Shown: positions 55,863 to 64,000, numbered from the stretch's first letter. The stretch: 64,000 nucleotides of DNA from Millisia brevis NBRC 105863 (GCF_001552615.1 NZ_BCRN01000006.1:186001-250000), one strand, 5' to 3'. Notes: a model not told the origin generated them from the letters alone. Program-made: numbers and translations.

Positions 55863-57049
55863 GCACCGAGACCGCCGACGTCGTCATCGTCGGCGGTGGC
55901 CTCGAGGGCAGTTCCGCGGCCTATGCGCTGTCGCAGTTGGGCATCACCGATGTGGTCATCGTCGAACGCGGCACCGTCGGATCCGGCATGACCGCGAAGT
56001 CGAGCGGCATCGTGCGGTGCCACTACGGCGTACCGTCCCTGGCCGCGATGGCCACCGACAGCCTGGACACCTTCGAGAACGCCGAGGAGATCTTCGGCGC
56101 GGACATCGGCTTTCGGCAGATCGGCTACGTCGTCGGGGTCGGGTCGCCGAATGTCGAACCGTTCCGCGCCAGCCTCGCCGCCCAGCAGGCGGTCGGTGTG
56201 CTGACCGAGGAGGTCGACGCCGGCGCGGTGGCCGATCTCTGGCCGCAGGCGGACCTGTCCGACTTCGCCGCCTTCGCCTACGAGAAGCGCGGCGGCTACG
56301 GCGACGCCTATATGACCGCCCAGGCCTTCGCCGGTGGGGCCCGCGCCGCCGGGGTGCGGCTGCGCCAGCAATCCCCGGTCGTCGATCTGCTGGTCGAGGG
56401 CGACCGGGTGACCGGGGTGCGGCTCGCGGACGGCTCGACGATCTCCGCGAACACCGTGGTCGTCGCGACCGGCGCGTGGACGCGAGGGTTCCTGGCGCCG
56501 TTCGGATTCGACATCCCGATCCGGGTCCACCGCGAGGAGATCGTCATGGTCGCCCCGGGCGCCGACCTCGGCCCGGTACCGGTCTTCTCCGATCTGGTGT
56601 CGCTGCAGTACGTGCGCCCGGAGGTCGGTGGGGACATCCTGTTCGGCAACAGCGATCTGCAGCAGATCGAGGACGCGGATCCGGACGGCTACTCCAACCG
56701 GCTGACCGAGACGATTCGGGATATCGCGGTCGACAAGATCGGCACCCGATTCCCGGATCTGACCGAGGCGGCGATCAGCGGGGGTTACGCCGGCTGCTAC
56801 GACGTGACGCCCGACTGGAATCCGATCATCTCGCGGATGCCGCTCGACGGGCTGGTGCTCGCGGCCGGCTTCTCCGGGCACGGGTTCAAGATCTCGCCCG
56901 CGGTCGGACGCCTGATCGCCGACCTGGTCGTCGAGGGGCGCTCCCGCGATCCGCGTATCCCGGAGCGGGACTTCCGCTTCGAGCGGTTCGCCGAGAACGA
57001 TCCGCTGACCACGGCTTTTCCGTACGTCGGCGCCGGCGAGATGCGGTAA
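55859..57049 (+). CDS. Single-chain FAD amine oxidoreductase, candidate N-methylglutamate dehydrogenase/oxidase
   Basis: 396 residues of the DadA / sarcosine-oxidase-beta family: DVVIVGGGLEGSSAAYALSQLGITDVVIVERGTVGSGMTAKSSGIVR at the start and LVLAAGFSGHGFKISPAVGRLIADLVVEG at the end. It is translationally coupled to the N-methylglutamate synthase subunits (GTGA). The pathway needs an enzyme turning N-methylglutamate into glutamate plus formaldehyde, usually four-subunit MgdABCD, and no other mgd-like genes are present. This chain alone, as an oxidase or passing electrons to an unknown carrier, is the best candidate. Substrate is inferred from context. Confidence 0.75.
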   Translation: MSTETADVVIVGGGLEGSSAAYALSQLGITDVVIVERGTVGSGMTAKSSGIVRCHYGVPSLAAMATDSLDTFENAEEIFGADIGFRQIGYVVGVGSPNVEPFRASLAAQQAVGVLTEEVDAGAVADLWPQADLSDFAAFAYEKRGGYGDAYMTAQAFAGGARAAGVRLRQQSPVVDLLVEGDRVTGVRLADGSTISANTVVVATGAWTRGFLAPFGFDIPIRVHREEIVMVAPGADLGPVPVFSDLVSLQYVRPEVGGDILFGNSDLQQIEDADPDGYSNRLTETIRDIAVDKIGTRFPDLTEAAISGGYAGCYDVTPDWNPIISRMPLDGLVLAAGFSGHGFKISPAVGRLIADLVVEGRSRDPRIPERDFRFERFAENDPLTTAFPYVGAGEMR

Positions 57050-57088
57050 CCACCGGGGTCAGCGTTTCCCCATAGTGGACAGTGCCCG

Positions 57089-57094
57089 TACAGT
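57089..57094 (+). promoter_or_regulatory. Possible -10 box of a leaderless XRE-cupin mRNA
   Basis: TACAGT fits TANNNT and ends seven bases before GTG 57102; no Shine-Dalgarno sequence intervenes. If real, the regulator has its own promoter besides read-through from the flavoprotein gene. Confidence 0.35.
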
Positions 57095-57101
57095 ACGTCA
57101 G

Positions 57102-57752
57102 GTGCCCGACGAGACCCCGCTGCTGCGCAACCAATCCGGAACCGCCCGGTTCCGCGATCCCCGTGACCCGGTCGAGGAGCTCGAGCTCGAGACGGCGATC
57201 GCCCGGAATGTTCGACGGCTCCGGCATCAGATGGGCCTGTCGGTCGGGGATATGGCAGCGCGGGTCGGCATCTCCAAGGCGATGCTCTCCAAGATCGAGA
57301 ACGCCCAGACCTCCTGCAGCCTCAGCACGCTGTCGCTGCTCGCCCGCGGGCTCGACGTGCCGGTGACGTCGCTGTTCGGCGGGGCGGAGGGCGAGCGACC
57401 GGCGTCGTTCGTCAAGGCCGGGCAGGGGGCGCGCATCGCCCGCGAGGGCACCAAGGAGGGACACGAGTACCAGATGCTGGGCTCGCTGCGGGGCGAGCAC
57501 AAGCGCCTCGAATGCCTCGAGGTCACCCTCTCGGAGCGCAGCGAGACCTATCCGATGTTCCAGCATCCGGGTACCGAGTTCATCTACATGCTCGACGGCA
57601 TCATGGACTACCAGCACAGCCGGTCGGTATTCCGCCTGCACCCGGGTGACTCGTTGCAGATGGACGGCGAGGGCGCGCACGGTCCGGCGGACCTGGTCGA
57701 GCTCCCGATCCGTTTCCTGTCGGTGATCGCCTTCCCCGACTCGACCGTCTGA
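57102..57752 (+). CDS. XRE-family regulator with cupin domain, amine operon
   Basis: 216 residues from GTG 57102 (225 from GTG 57075). The helix-turn-helix covers about residues 35-90 (LSVGDMAARVGISKAMLSKIENAQTSCSLSTLSLLARGL), and the cupin about residues 120-210 (SETYPMFQHPGTEFIYMLDGIMDYQ ... LHPGDSLQMDG), where the effector, perhaps N-methylglutamate or gamma-glutamylmethylamide, would bind. It follows the flavoprotein by about 50 bases. The palindrome at 51200 is a candidate operator. Confidence 0.85.
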   Translation: MPDETPLLRNQSGTARFRDPRDPVEELELETAIARNVRRLRHQMGLSVGDMAARVGISKAMLSKIENAQTSCSLSTLSLLARGLDVPVTSLFGGAEGERPASFVKAGQGARIAREGTKEGHEYQMLGSLRGEHKRLECLEVTLSERSETYPMFQHPGTEFIYMLDGIMDYQHSRSVFRLHPGDSLQMDGEGAHGPADLVELPIRFLSVIAFPDSTV

Positions 57753-57880
57753 CCCGCGCGCACCTGCCGATCGGTCCCCGCGGCCGGGAACCTGTGCGTG
57801 GGTCTTCCTCAGCGCAGCGCCGAGACGATAATCTCCTCGGCCACGCCCTGAGGAGGATGGGCGCACGCCACACGACAAGG

Positions 57881-57920
57881 CACAGGGCCGCGCCACCGAT
57901 ATCGGTGGCGCGGCCCTGTG
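57881..57920. terminator. 40-bp perfect palindrome, bidirectional terminator
   Basis: The halves 57881-57900 and 57901-57920 are exact reverse complements with no spacer, and an outer pair (cacga 57871-57875 with tcgtg 57921-57925) extends the stem. It lies between the convergent XRE-cupin (57752) and cutinase-like (57947) genes. A perfect stem of this kind would work on both strands. Confidence 0.85.
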
Positions 57921-57946
57921 TCGTGGTGGAGATCCGGACCGTTCCG

Positions 57947-59707
57947 TTACGGGATCGGCACCGGGGTGGTGGTCGTCAGGGTCGGCAGCGTCGGGGGCAC
58001 CGATCCGTCCGGCGCGGTGCTCGACGCGGTCGTCGCCTCACCGGTCGGGGTCGACGCGACCGACGGGGTCTCGACCGGGGCGGCCGCCTGCTGCTCGAGG
58101 GCCGCGGTGGGTGCGGGGGTAACGGCCGGCGCGGGGGTACCGGCCGGGGTGGACGAGCTCGAGCCGGCCGACGAGGACGCGGCGGAGCTGCTCGATGCGC
58201 CCGGAGTCGTCGAACCGGACGCCGCCTCACTCGACGTCGTGCCACCGGTGGTGGTCCCGCTCGTGGTCGAGCCGGTGGAGGTGGTCGTGGTGGTCGACGC
58301 CGCCGAGGACGCCGCCGCCGTCCGTGCGCTCGCCGCCGCGAGGGTGCGGGTATCCCGGTTGTCCGCTTCGCGGGCGAGCTGGGTGAGCCAGTCCGCCGCG
58401 TACTGCCCCGAGCTGACCGGCTGACCGTTCGCCGGATCGGCGTCCGACCAGTAGTCGAAGTGCTTGCCGTCCGGTCCCAGGGTCTGGCCGTAGGGGTCGC
58501 TCATCGCGACCGGGATCGTGTTCTGGTTGTCGGCCACGAAGCCGACGACCTCGTCGCGCACCTTCTTGGGCAGGTAGCTGATGTTCTGCAGCTGGTTGAA
58601 CGCGATCGCCACCGGCTGCACGTCCTCGAGCGGCATCGCCGGCTGGTAGTCCGGCGCGGACACCTTGACCAGGACGTCGAGGAAGGTCTGATCGCTCGCC
58701 ATCCAGTTCTCCTGGGAACCGATCTCCGCGAAGGCCAGCATCGAGATGTGGCCGATCACGCCGGCCATGTCGAGCGCCGTCGGCACGGTCAGCCCGTCGC
58801 GCTCGTAGGCGTCGACGTCCATCTGTCGACCGACGTTGACCGCCAGCTGCAGCAGCGCGATGCTCTCCGGCGCGTCGCAGGTCAGATCGCCCTGGACGCA
58901 GAAGGAGGCCACCTTGCCGTCGAGGGCGCCGAAGCTGCCGCCGGTGTCCGGCATGGCACCGCCACCGGACGCCGAGACCGCGCCCGTGCGGTAGTCGGTG
59001 GTGTAACCGTCGGGGTGGGTCGCGCTGCTCGAGCCGGGGAAGGCGCCCTCGCCCGGCGCGCGGCCGGCGTCGGCGAAGACCACGACGCCGACGACGTTGT
59101 TCGGATCGACGATGTCGTAGGAGCCGTCCGAGCCGGCTTCCTGGTTCCCCACGTCCATGGCGACCCGGCGGGCGACATCCGCGCCCTCGCTGTAGCCGAC
59201 GATGGCGAACTGGGTGTTGGGGCAGTTCTGTCGGATCGAGTTGATCACCGACTTGGTGTTCGTCACGCCGGTGTCGACCGCGTCCTCGTAGGAGGACATG
59301 TTCGCCGGGTAGTCGATGTAGATCGCCGCATAGGAGTCCGGATCGACCGCGCCCTTCGGCTGGTTGACCACCGGGTCGAGCCAGCGGCTGCTGTAGTTCG
59401 AGGAATCGACCGCGGGCATCGGGTTGCCGTTGGCGTCGATCAGGCGGGGCTTGTCGGCACCGGCGACGTCGTTGCGTCCGGCGATCGAGATGCTGACCAT
59501 GTCGTAGCACGGCATCGTGTCACCGGTCGCGGTCAGCGCGGTGCCGATCGTCGAGGGCAACGACGGGTTGATCGCCAATGCGCTGCCGACCACCGCCAGC
59601 ACGCCGATCGCTCCGATGGCCACCACCCGCTTGCCGTCGGAGCGCCGCCACCACCGCCGCCGCTCGGCGGGCGGTGTGTCCACCGACGTCGATTCCTGAA
59701 AATCCAT
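57947..59707 (-). CDS. Cutinase-like serine esterase with long Ser/Thr-rich C-terminal tail
   Basis: 586 residues. A basic N-terminus (ERRRWWRRSDGKR) and one hydrophobic span (VVAIGAIGVLAVVGSALAI) act as signal or anchor. The cutinase-family domain (about residues 60-430) has CPNTQFAIVGYSEGADVARR with nucleophile Ser173, a cysteine pair around FCVQGDLTCDAPE with the probable aspartate, and a late histidine in GKHFDYW. The last 120 or so residues are Ser, Thr, Ala and Pro repeats, likely a wall-spanning or glycosylated stalk. GAGGAG lies before ATG 59707. It should act on lipid or polyester esters at the cell surface. Confidence 0.82.
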   Translation of the reverse strand: MDFQESTSVDTPPAERRRWWRRSDGKRVVAIGAIGVLAVVGSALAINPSLPSTIGTALTATGDTMPCYDMVSISIAGRNDVAGADKPRLIDANGNPMPAVDSSNYSSRWLDPVVNQPKGAVDPDSYAAIYIDYPANMSSYEDAVDTGVTNTKSVINSIRQNCPNTQFAIVGYSEGADVARRVAMDVGNQEAGSDGSYDIVDPNNVVGVVVFADAGRAPGEGAFPGSSSATHPDGYTTDYRTGAVSASGGGAMPDTGGSFGALDGKVASFCVQGDLTCDAPESIALLQLAVNVGRQMDVDAYERDGLTVPTALDMAGVIGHISMLAFAEIGSQENWMASDQTFLDVLVKVSAPDYQPAMPLEDVQPVAIAFNQLQNISYLPKKVRDEVVGFVADNQNTIPVAMSDPYGQTLGPDGKHFDYWSDADPANGQPVSSGQYAADWLTQLAREADNRDTRTLAAASARTAAASSAASTTTTTSTGSTTSGTTTGGTTSSEAASGSTTPGASSSSAASSSAGSSSSTPAGTPAPAVTPAPTAALEQQAAAPVETPSVASTPTGEATTASSTAPDGSVPPTLPTLTTTTPVPIP

Positions 59708-60020
59708 GTACAGACTCCTCGATGTTCCGGGTCGCGCCTGACGCCGCGATTACCCCGACGCATTCACCGGTGGGTCTGTCGTATGCGAATAGAGGTTCGT
59801 TACACGGACCAATCCCGCCGACACGGGTCTGTCCATCGATCGTGCGACGACCGGTAGTACCCGGCCTGACCTGCGCCTACCGGTTCCGCCATAGGGTTTG
59901 TCGGCAATGCGAGCCGCATCGTTACAGAATTCACGGACTTTCAACAGAATCGAACGGGCCGACCCGGAATACGACGACAATTCCGACGCGATATGCCGGA
60001 ATTCTGTGAGAATGCTGAGA
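59708..60020. other. 313-base interval between two minus-strand genes
   Basis: It lies upstream of the cutinase-like gene and downstream of a TetR gene. It contains several inverted repeats: ACAGAATTC (59924-59932) with GAATTCTGT (59999-60007), and CGGAAT (59965-59970) with ATTCCG (59980-59985). The AT-rich 59920-60020 part follows the TetR stop and may hold its terminator plus promoter elements for the cutinase-like gene. No gene is recognised. Confidence 0.5.
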
Positions 60021-60692
60021 TTATCCGGATGCGGGCGAGGTGACCGTATCGAGCAGGAAGTCCAATCCCCGACGCAGATCGGCCGCCGGCTCGTCGCCGC
60101 GCAACTGCCGGATGAGGGTGTGCTGGAACAACCCGTCGAGCAGGGCGTACAACAGCTCGGGTTCGACGACCAGTCGTCGCTGCGAGAGCGCCGCATAGCG
60201 CGTCACGATCCGCAGCATCAGATCGCCGATCCCGGCGTCCAACTCCGCCACGTCGGCCGCGAGCGACCGCTCGAACATCGCCTGACTGCGCAGGTCGTAC
60301 CAGAGCCGCTGCATGTGGGCGTCGTCGATCAGGGTGGAGACCATCGCATCGGCGAAGGTACGCCGCAAGTCCTCGACGGTGGCGCTCGGCAGGACCGCGC
60401 CCTCGTACCGCATCACGCAGCGCTGCTTGTACCGCCGCACGCAGTAGGTGATCAGCTCGGACTTGTCGTGGAAGTAGTAGTGCAGCACGCCGTGGGTGAA
60501 GTCGGAGTTCTCGGCGATATCGCGGAGGCTGGTCTGCGCATACCCGCGCTCGGCCAGCGTGGCGAGGGCGACATCGGCCAACTCCTCGCGGCGCACCTCG
60601 AACTTGTGCGCCCGACGCTTGCTGCGCTCGGGTGTCGACGTCGCCTCGGTCTGCCCGGCGACCGTCTGCTTGGCGACCTGCTTGGTGACCAC
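60021..60692 (-). CDS. TetR-family regulator
   Basis: 223 residues from GTG 60692, which has GGAG six bases upstream; a GTG at 60728 is also in frame. The helix-turn-helix is clear: YAQTSLRDIAENSDFTHGVLHYYFHDKSELITYC. The long Lys/Thr-rich N-terminus before it (KQVAKQTVAGQTEATSTPERSKRRAHKFEVRRE) is unusual for TetR and could add DNA contacts. It could control the cutinase-like gene downstream or the CHAP-domain gene upstream. Ligand unknown. Confidence 0.85.
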   Translation of the reverse strand: MVTKQVAKQTVAGQTEATSTPERSKRRAHKFEVRREELADVALATLAERGYAQTSLRDIAENSDFTHGVLHYYFHDKSELITYCVRRYKQRCVMRYEGAVLPSATVEDLRRTFADAMVSTLIDDAHMQRLWYDLRSQAMFERSLAADVAELDAGIGDLMLRIVTRYAALSQRRLVVEPELLYALLDGLFQHTLIRQLRGDEPAADLRRGLDFLLDTVTSPASG

Positions 60693-60787
60693 GGTGCTCC
60701 GCGCTCCCTCCCCCGGTACCCGCCTCACCGCCGGACTCTACTCCGACGCCCGGCCGAAACTCCGGCATTGTGGATCGGGCCCGGCGA

Positions 60788-61426
60788 TCATCCGGCGATC
60801 GCGGGGCCCTCCGGCAGCTGCCCGAAGCCGATGACCGCCCCGTCGTCCTCCCAGCGCAGCCGATGCAGCCGGACCGCCCCCGTCTCGTTGCCGCCGAGGG
60901 TGATCGCGGTGCCCGTCTGCGGATCCGCGGACACGACCATATTGGTGTGCTCGCTGCCGAACGGTGAGATGTAGAGGACGACGTCGCCGGTGCGCGGCAC
61001 GTACCCGGTGTCGGCCGGGACGAAGCGCTGCTCTCCGACGAAGTAGTCGTGCAGCGTCCAGACGCCGGGGATGCGCCAATGCCCGGAGTTCGGGTTGACG
61101 TAGGGCGCGCCGGCGCGGGACATGATCCAACTGACGAAGTTGGCACACCAGGCCTGGGTGACACCCTCCGAATAGAACGGCCCCGATTGCGGGTCCCGAT
61201 ACTGCTGCTCGAGCTCGTCGAGGACGCGGCCCTGCAACGGCGTCAGAGCGCTGCGATCGACCTCCGGAAAGGCGACGGTATTCCACGGGACGTACCGTTC
61301 CGGCACCAATCGAGGTACCAACAAACCGCCGGCGACAACGGCGAGCGCCAGCACCACCGCCACCCCGATCAATGGTCGAGGGATTCGGCGGCGGGCAGCG
61401 CGAACCGGTGGCTGCGAAGCGGACAT
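60788..61426 (-). CDS. Exported CHAP-domain protein
   Basis: 212 residues. An N-terminal basic stretch and LIGVAVVLALAVVAGGLLV form a signal anchor. The CHAP (NlpC/P60-like) amidase domain has catalytic Cys in QAWCANFVSWIMSRAG and His in GSEHTNMVVSAD, with a late GGNETGAV. It probably cleaves or binds peptidoglycan outside the membrane. It diverges from the thioesterase gene. Confidence 0.82.
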   Translation of the reverse strand: MSASQPPVRAARRRIPRPLIGVAVVLALAVVAGGLLVPRLVPERYVPWNTVAFPEVDRSALTPLQGRVLDELEQQYRDPQSGPFYSEGVTQAWCANFVSWIMSRAGAPYVNPNSGHWRIPGVWTLHDYFVGEQRFVPADTGYVPRTGDVVLYISPFGSEHTNMVVSADPQTGTAITLGGNETGAVRLHRLRWEDDGAVIGFGQLPEGPAIAG

Positions 61427-61547
61427 TCCTCCATCGTATGGGCGCCTGCCACGGCGGGGCGGCCGCGCGAACCGCCGATCGCTGCCGGCCGACCGTCGGT
61501 GCCGGTAACGTCCAGCGCCGAACGAGCGGGCGGACAGGAGCGTCGAG

Positions 61548-62453
61548 ATGACCGTGACATCCGGAACACCGGCCTACTACGAACGGGACGGCGATCGACT
61601 CGTCCCGTTGCCGCCGGCGCTGAGCGCCTGGTCTCCCCGCGACGTCCACGGCGCCGCGGTCTGCGCGGTGGTCGGCCGCGCCCTCGACCCCCACCTTGTC
61701 CTCGACATGCCCGTTGTCCTCGACATGCCCGGCACAGACCCGACGGGCGACCCTGCCGGCGATGCGGAGCCGGCGGTCTTCGTACCCGCCCGGGTGACCG
61801 TCGACCTCTTCCGCGCCGTGCGCGCGGAGCCGCTCGAGACCCGCACCGAGGTCGTCCGCGACGGCAATCGCATCCGGGTGGTCGACGTGACGGTCCACCA
61901 ACTCGGCGGCGTCGTCGCCCGGGCCACCGGTGTCTTCCTGCGCCGGTCCGCCCATCCGGTCGGCGAGATCTGGCAGCGCCCCTACCGGCCGAGCCCACCG
62001 CCGGAGGCCGATGCGGCCGCCCCGACCGAGCGCCCCTGGTACGGCAGTGACGCCGCCGGATGGACCCGCAGCATCGCCGACCACCAGAACGCCAGCCGCA
62101 AGCGGCTCTGGGCGCGCCATATCGCCGCGGTCGCCGGCGAGCCCGCGACCCCACTGATCCGCGCGGCGGCGGCGGCCGAGTCGACCAGCCTGCTGACCAA
62201 CTGGGGCAGCGAGGGTATCGGCTTCATCAACGCCGACCTGAGCCTGGGCCTGGCCCGGCTGCCGGTGGGCGCCGAGATCGGGATCGAGGCCGACAGCCAG
62301 GTCGGCGCGGACGGAATCGCGGTCAGCACCACCACGCTCTACGACCGGGACGGCGCCTTCGGCAACGGGATGGTGATCGCGGTGTCGAACGCGGCTCGGC
62401 AGATCGACTTCACCGTGCCGCGCGAGATGCGCGGCGCCCACACCCGGCTGTAG
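61548..62453 (+). CDS. TesB-like acyl-CoA thioesterase family protein
   Basis: 301 residues. Two hotdog-like halves are suggested: HGAAVCAVVGRAL ... PARVTVDLFRAVRAEPLETRTEVVRDG and, later, TSLLTNWGSEGIGFINADLSLGLARLPVGAEIGIEADSQVGADGIAVSTTTLYDRDGAFGNGMVIAV. The latter resembles the TesB C-terminal half with its final DxxGxxGxG-like turn. It may hydrolyse acyl-CoAs; specificity is unknown. An 18-bp duplication (61696-61731) adds a second LDMP in a loop of the first half. Confidence 0.75.
   Translation: MTVTSGTPAYYERDGDRLVPLPPALSAWSPRDVHGAAVCAVVGRALDPHLVLDMPVVLDMPGTDPTGDPAGDAEPAVFVPARVTVDLFRAVRAEPLETRTEVVRDGNRIRVVDVTVHQLGGVVARATGVFLRRSAHPVGEIWQRPYRPSPPPEADAAAPTERPWYGSDAAGWTRSIADHQNASRKRLWARHIAAVAGEPATPLIRAAAAAESTSLLTNWGSEGIGFINADLSLGLARLPVGAEIGIEADSQVGADGIAVSTTTLYDRDGAFGNGMVIAVSNAARQIDFTVPREMRGAHTRL
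61696..61731. repeat. Perfect 18-bp tandem duplication in the thioesterase gene
   Basis: ttgtcctcgacatgcccg is present at 61696-61713 and 61714-61731, in frame, encoding repeated VLDMP in a probable surface loop of the first hotdog half. Confidence 0.9.
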
Positions 62454-62454
62454 C

Positions 62455-63432
62455 TCACCGCCCGGCGAGCGGCTCGTCGGGTGGGGTCACCACCCCGGTC
62501 GGCTCCCCCGCGGCGTAGGCCAGGATCGCGTCCGCGGCCGACCCGTAGAGGGTCTCGAGCACCCCCCACTCGACGTATCCGAGGTGCGGGGTCGCGGTGA
62601 CCTGCGGCAGCGCGATCAGGGGGTCGGTGGCCCCGAGGACGGGTTCGTCGTCGAAGACGTCGATCGCCGCACGGCCGGGGCGCCCCGCGGCGAGCGCCGC
62701 CGCCAGGGCGCCCGGAGCGACCAGCCCGGCCCGCGAGGTGTTGACGAACAGTGCGCCGGGTTTCATCCGGGCCAGGTGGTCCGCCGTCACGATGCCCGCG
62801 GTCGACGCGTTGAGCGGCAGATGAACGGTGAGCACGTCGCTGCGGGTGAACAGGTCTGCGGTGTCGGCGGCGACCGCGTAACCGGCCGCGGCGGCCCGGT
62901 CGGCCGAGCCGGCCCGCCCACCGACCAGCACCTCCATCCCGAAGGCGGCCCCGACGGCCGCCACTCGGCCGCCGATGCCCCCGAGTCCGAGGACCCCGAG
63001 CGTCGTGCCGATCAGCCGGGTGCCGACACTGCCCTGCCAGGACCCGGCGCGCAGTCGAGCGACCTCGTCCGGCAGCCCGCGCAGCGCCGCCAGGATCAAC
63101 CCCCAGGTCAACTCGGCGGTCACCGCCGGGGTCCCCGACCCGACGGCGCTGACGACGATGCCGCGCTCGGCGAGCGCGCGCAGATCGAGGTGCGCGGTAT
63201 GCCGGCCGGTCTGGGCGATCATCCGCAGGGTGTCGAGGCACTCGACCACCTCCCGCGGCAGCGCGGTGCGCTGCTGCAGCAGGATCGCGGCCTCGCAGCC
63301 GTGCAATCGCTCGATCAGCGCGGCCCCGCGCACCGAGTCGCGGAACACCACGACCTCGTGATCCCCGAGCCGACGTGCGGCGTCCAACGCGCCGAAAGCT
63401 CCCTGATAGTCGTCCAGGACCGCAATCCGCAT
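62455..63432 (-). CDS. D-2-hydroxyacid dehydrogenase family protein
   Basis: 325 residues. NAD domain motif TLGVLGLGGIGGRVAAVGAAFGMEV, catalytic-region ALFVNTSRAGLVAPGALAAAL with the Arg, DVFDDEPV with the Glu, and TPHLGYVEWG with the His. It reduces 2-oxoacids or acts on phosphoglycerate-like substrates; no specificity marker was recognised. ATG 63432 follows AAGGAGG. The stop lies one base beyond that of the convergent thioesterase gene, leaving no room for a separate terminator. Confidence 0.88.
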   Translation of the reverse strand: MRIAVLDDYQGAFGALDAARRLGDHEVVVFRDSVRGAALIERLHGCEAAILLQQRTALPREVVECLDTLRMIAQTGRHTAHLDLRALAERGIVVSAVGSGTPAVTAELTWGLILAALRGLPDEVARLRAGSWQGSVGTRLIGTTLGVLGLGGIGGRVAAVGAAFGMEVLVGGRAGSADRAAAAGYAVAADTADLFTRSDVLTVHLPLNASTAGIVTADHLARMKPGALFVNTSRAGLVAPGALAAALAAGRPGRAAIDVFDDEPVLGATDPLIALPQVTATPHLGYVEWGVLETLYGSAADAILAYAAGEPTGVVTPPDEPLAGR

Positions 63433-63570
63433 TCGTCCCTCCTTAGAGCGCGTCCCACATACCTTCGTCCGGCAAACGCGACCCAACCCGAATGGTCGCC
63501 ACAAACCGCCCACCAGGGCGGTAGTCTGAGTCGGAAATCAATCGGGTCGGGACCGATACGAGAATGGCAC

Positions 63571-64000
63571 GTGGAACAAACCGGGCAGAAACCTCTTCCG
63601 GTTCCGTCTGTGGTGTCCGGGACCGGTAGCAGTACCCTTTCCGACTCCCGGGCGGCCGGGGCGCAGGCGGTCGACGTCGCGCTGTCGGCTCTCGGCGGAG
63701 CCGCACCCGACCTCGTGATCGTGCACGCATCCCGCGAGCACGATCTGCGCGAGGTCGTCGCCGCCGTGCGCGCGCGTACCGGCGCCGCGGAGGTGGCCGG
63801 GGCGAGCTGTGATCGCGCGTTCGCCGACGGCGTCCTCAACCCGCCGAGTGGAGGTGTCATGGTCGCGGTGCTGACCCGTGGCCCCTACCGTTTCGGGGTC
63901 GCCTCGACCGTTGTCGACCCGACGGCGGGGACCTTCCAGGCCGCGGCCGCGACCGCCCGCACCGCCCGGGACAACGCCCGGTCCGCGCTGCCGTACGCCG
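63571..64000 (+). CDS. FIST N-terminal domain sensor-type protein, truncated by window end
   Basis: An open frame runs from GTG 63571 to the window edge (143 codons, no stop). The translation has the FIST_N pattern of strand-helix repeats: PDLVIVHASREHDLREVVAAVRARTG, AEVAGASCDRAFADGVLNPPSGGVMVAVLTRGPYRFGVAS. FIST domains bind small molecules in signalling proteins. An ATG at 63564 is out of frame and soon stops. The gene diverges from the dehydrogenase; no ribosome binding site was seen. Confidence 0.7.
   Translation, partial: MEQTGQKPLPVPSVVSGTGSSTLSDSRAAGAQAVDVALSALGGAAPDLVIVHASREHDLREVVAAVRARTGAAEVAGASCDRAFADGVLNPPSGGVMVAVLTRGPYRFGVASTVVDPTAGTFQAAAATARTARDNARSALPYA

Noticed and set aside
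57794-59857. Long plus-strand frame (687 codons) opposite the cutinase-like gene
   Set aside because: Low-complexity Arg/Gly-rich translation; the opposite strand has a signal anchor, GYSEG and a proper start.

Overview
The window is 64 kb of very GC-rich DNA with dense genes, many GTG starts, many 4-base ATGA/GTGA gene overlaps and probable leaderless transcripts. A cutinase-like protein, a siderophore-interacting protein, an MpaB-type oxygenase and an NDMA-dependent (nicotinoprotein) alcohol dehydrogenase point to Actinomycetota, order Mycobacteriales, probably near Gordonia, Rhodococcus or Williamsia. This is inferred from gene content; no rRNA or tRNA gene is present. No transposase, integrase or CRISPR array was seen, so the window looks like chromosomal catabolic DNA.

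Left part. 1-6.8 kb is a homoprotocatechuate (4-hydroxyphenylacetate) meta-cleavage operon (hpaE, hpaD, hpaH, hpaI) followed by an NDMA-dependent alcohol dehydrogenase and an aldehyde dehydrogenase. Malate dehydrogenase follows (6.9-7.9 kb). 8.0-12.6 kb on the minus strand holds an XRE-cupin regulator, two SDRs, a CaiB-type CoA-transferase and an HMG-CoA-lyase-like enzyme, probably an acyl-CoA catabolic unit. 13.1-16.5 kb has an isopenicillin-N-synthase-like oxygenase, an MpaB-family protein and a DUF6670-like protein. 16.6-19.4 kb is a five-gene, translationally coupled alkylation-repair operon (sigma factor, ogt, 2OG-Fe oxygenase, Ada-type zinc protein, tag).

Middle part. rbsK is on the minus strand. 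20.5-28.1 kb is an IclR-associated catabolic region with an MHS-type transporter, two SDRs, two KstD/fumarate-reductase-type flavoproteins and a YciI-like protein. Then come a siderophore-interacting protein, a TetR-efflux pair with two strong operators, an orphan fused E1 2-oxoacid dehydrogenase, a DadA-like flavoprotein, a secreted lipase, a flavin reductase, a phosphodiesterase and several small metabolic genes.

Main find (43.6-57.8 kb). A cupin gene leads a six-gene, fully overlapping operon carrying two complete three-subunit N-demethylases of the dimethylamine monooxygenase / heme-dependent oxidative N-demethylase type, in the same order A-B-C, A-B-C. Next come an ammonium/methylammonium transporter with an overlapping one-TM 71-residue protein, a gamma-glutamylmethylamide-synthetase-like glutamine synthetase, the three N-methylglutamate-synthase-like subunits (GlxB/C/D type), a single-chain FAD amine oxidoreductase and an XRE-cupin regulator. 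Together they would take a methylated amine to methylamine, then gamma-glutamylmethylamide, N-methylglutamate, and finally glutamate plus formaldehyde, with one flavoprotein in place of the usual four-subunit MgdABCD. A GlnR-like box and a shared 13-base motif sit upstream of the two operons.

Right end. A cutinase-like serine esterase with a long Ser/Thr-rich tail, a TetR regulator, a CHAP-domain exported protein, a TesB-like thioesterase, a D-2-hydroxyacid dehydrogenase and the start of a FIST-domain protein.
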